In this document: one piece after another, positions 63,768 to 64,000 of the stretch
Layout: each line of letters opens with the position of its first letter
Position numbering within the stretch: position 1 is the stretch's first letter
Assembly: GCA_963924555.1 (NCBI GenBank)
Contig: OZ004583.1
Location: 9,128,582 to 9,192,581 of the forward strand
Length of the DNA: 64,000 nt
Reading direction: 5' to 3'
Source of the DNA: Crambe crambe
Taxonomy: Eukaryota > Porifera > Demospongiae > Poecilosclerida > Crambeidae
Notes under the pieces: model-generated
The model's database searches: none
What the model was told of the DNA's origin: nothing
What the model saw: only the letters and a program-made list of their open reading frames with translations
Position numbers and translations under genes: made by a program

Positions 63768-64000
63768 CTAGAGGAAGTTGATAAAAACCAGCAACAATCA
63801 AACATCCATTCCACTTTCATATTAGAATATGTACTTTTTTCAGTGTAATTAATATATTAAAGCATTCCTAAATATGATAACGGAGGGAATAGAATTGTGA
63901 CCAGCACAGTTCCAATTATATGCTGTGGAGAGAGATATTACTTTGATATTGTGAGGGTATGCTGTGGAGAGAGACTATGAGTAGTGGGAGTGAAGGCTGG

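Noticed and set aside
1..64000. CRISPR array, operon, phage or other prokaryotic system
   Set aside because: The repeats present are microsatellites, minisatellites and MITEs; genes have spliceosomal introns and eukaryotic families.

Overview
The window looks like a stretch of a demosponge genome (Amphimedon-like), judged from gene content and style rather than any database search. It has eukaryotic genes with GT-AG introns, many only 40-170 bp long. It has lineage-expanded tandem families of intronless genes, kinases with an HRDLSSNN catalytic loop, abundant small inverted-repeat transposons, and a few conserved animal genes (TMEM161, APIP, RPL29, a MAP-kinase phosphatase). No prokaryotic features are present.

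Left region (1-16570). Five tandem, same-strand, intronless genes encode a TKL-like protein kinase joined to C-terminal kelch repeats. The first is cut by the window edge and shows only kelch; the third carries a long coiled coil between the two modules. Inserted in this array is a head-to-head pair of single-copy genes: a nine-exon APIP (methylthioribulose-1-phosphate dehydratase, minus strand) and an intronless TMEM161 (plus strand). Two inverted-repeat transposons (3454-5181 and 11097-11974) lie in the spacers; the first ends 26 bp before a kinase start codon.

Middle-left region (16570-23480). A tandem cluster of LAMP-like (lysosome-associated membrane protein) genes lies on the plus strand. 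One copy is intact (six exons, 254 aa), one is complete except for a missing ATG, and two are broken. The cluster is riddled with small transposons, including one nested inside another with a perfect 7-bp target duplication.

Centre (23860-46190, perhaps to 55292). A very large minus-strand coiled-coil gene with about 40 exons, tentatively CCDC162-like. One 8.1-kb intron (27729-35854) holds five intronless same-strand genes that combine a filamin-like N-terminal domain with NHL beta-propeller repeats; one has a frameshift. The flanking exons match in phase, so this appears to be a nested gene array. The 46.2-54.9 kb stretch holds mostly repeats (minisatellites, a tRNA-derived SINE, microsatellites) and may be an upstream intron of the same gene.

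Right region (55293-64000). RPL29 (minus, three exons) is head-to-head with an intronless rhodanese + dual-specificity phosphatase gene (plus). Then comes the acidic 3'-terminal exon of an unrecognised minus-strand gene, and about 5 kb with little recognisable coding sequence.

Functionally the window mixes housekeeping genes (methionine salvage, ribosome) with expanded signalling and recognition families (kinase-kelch, filamin-NHL, LAMP-like). Exon boundaries were read by eye from splice consensus, phase and remembered family sequences; no alignment or search was run.
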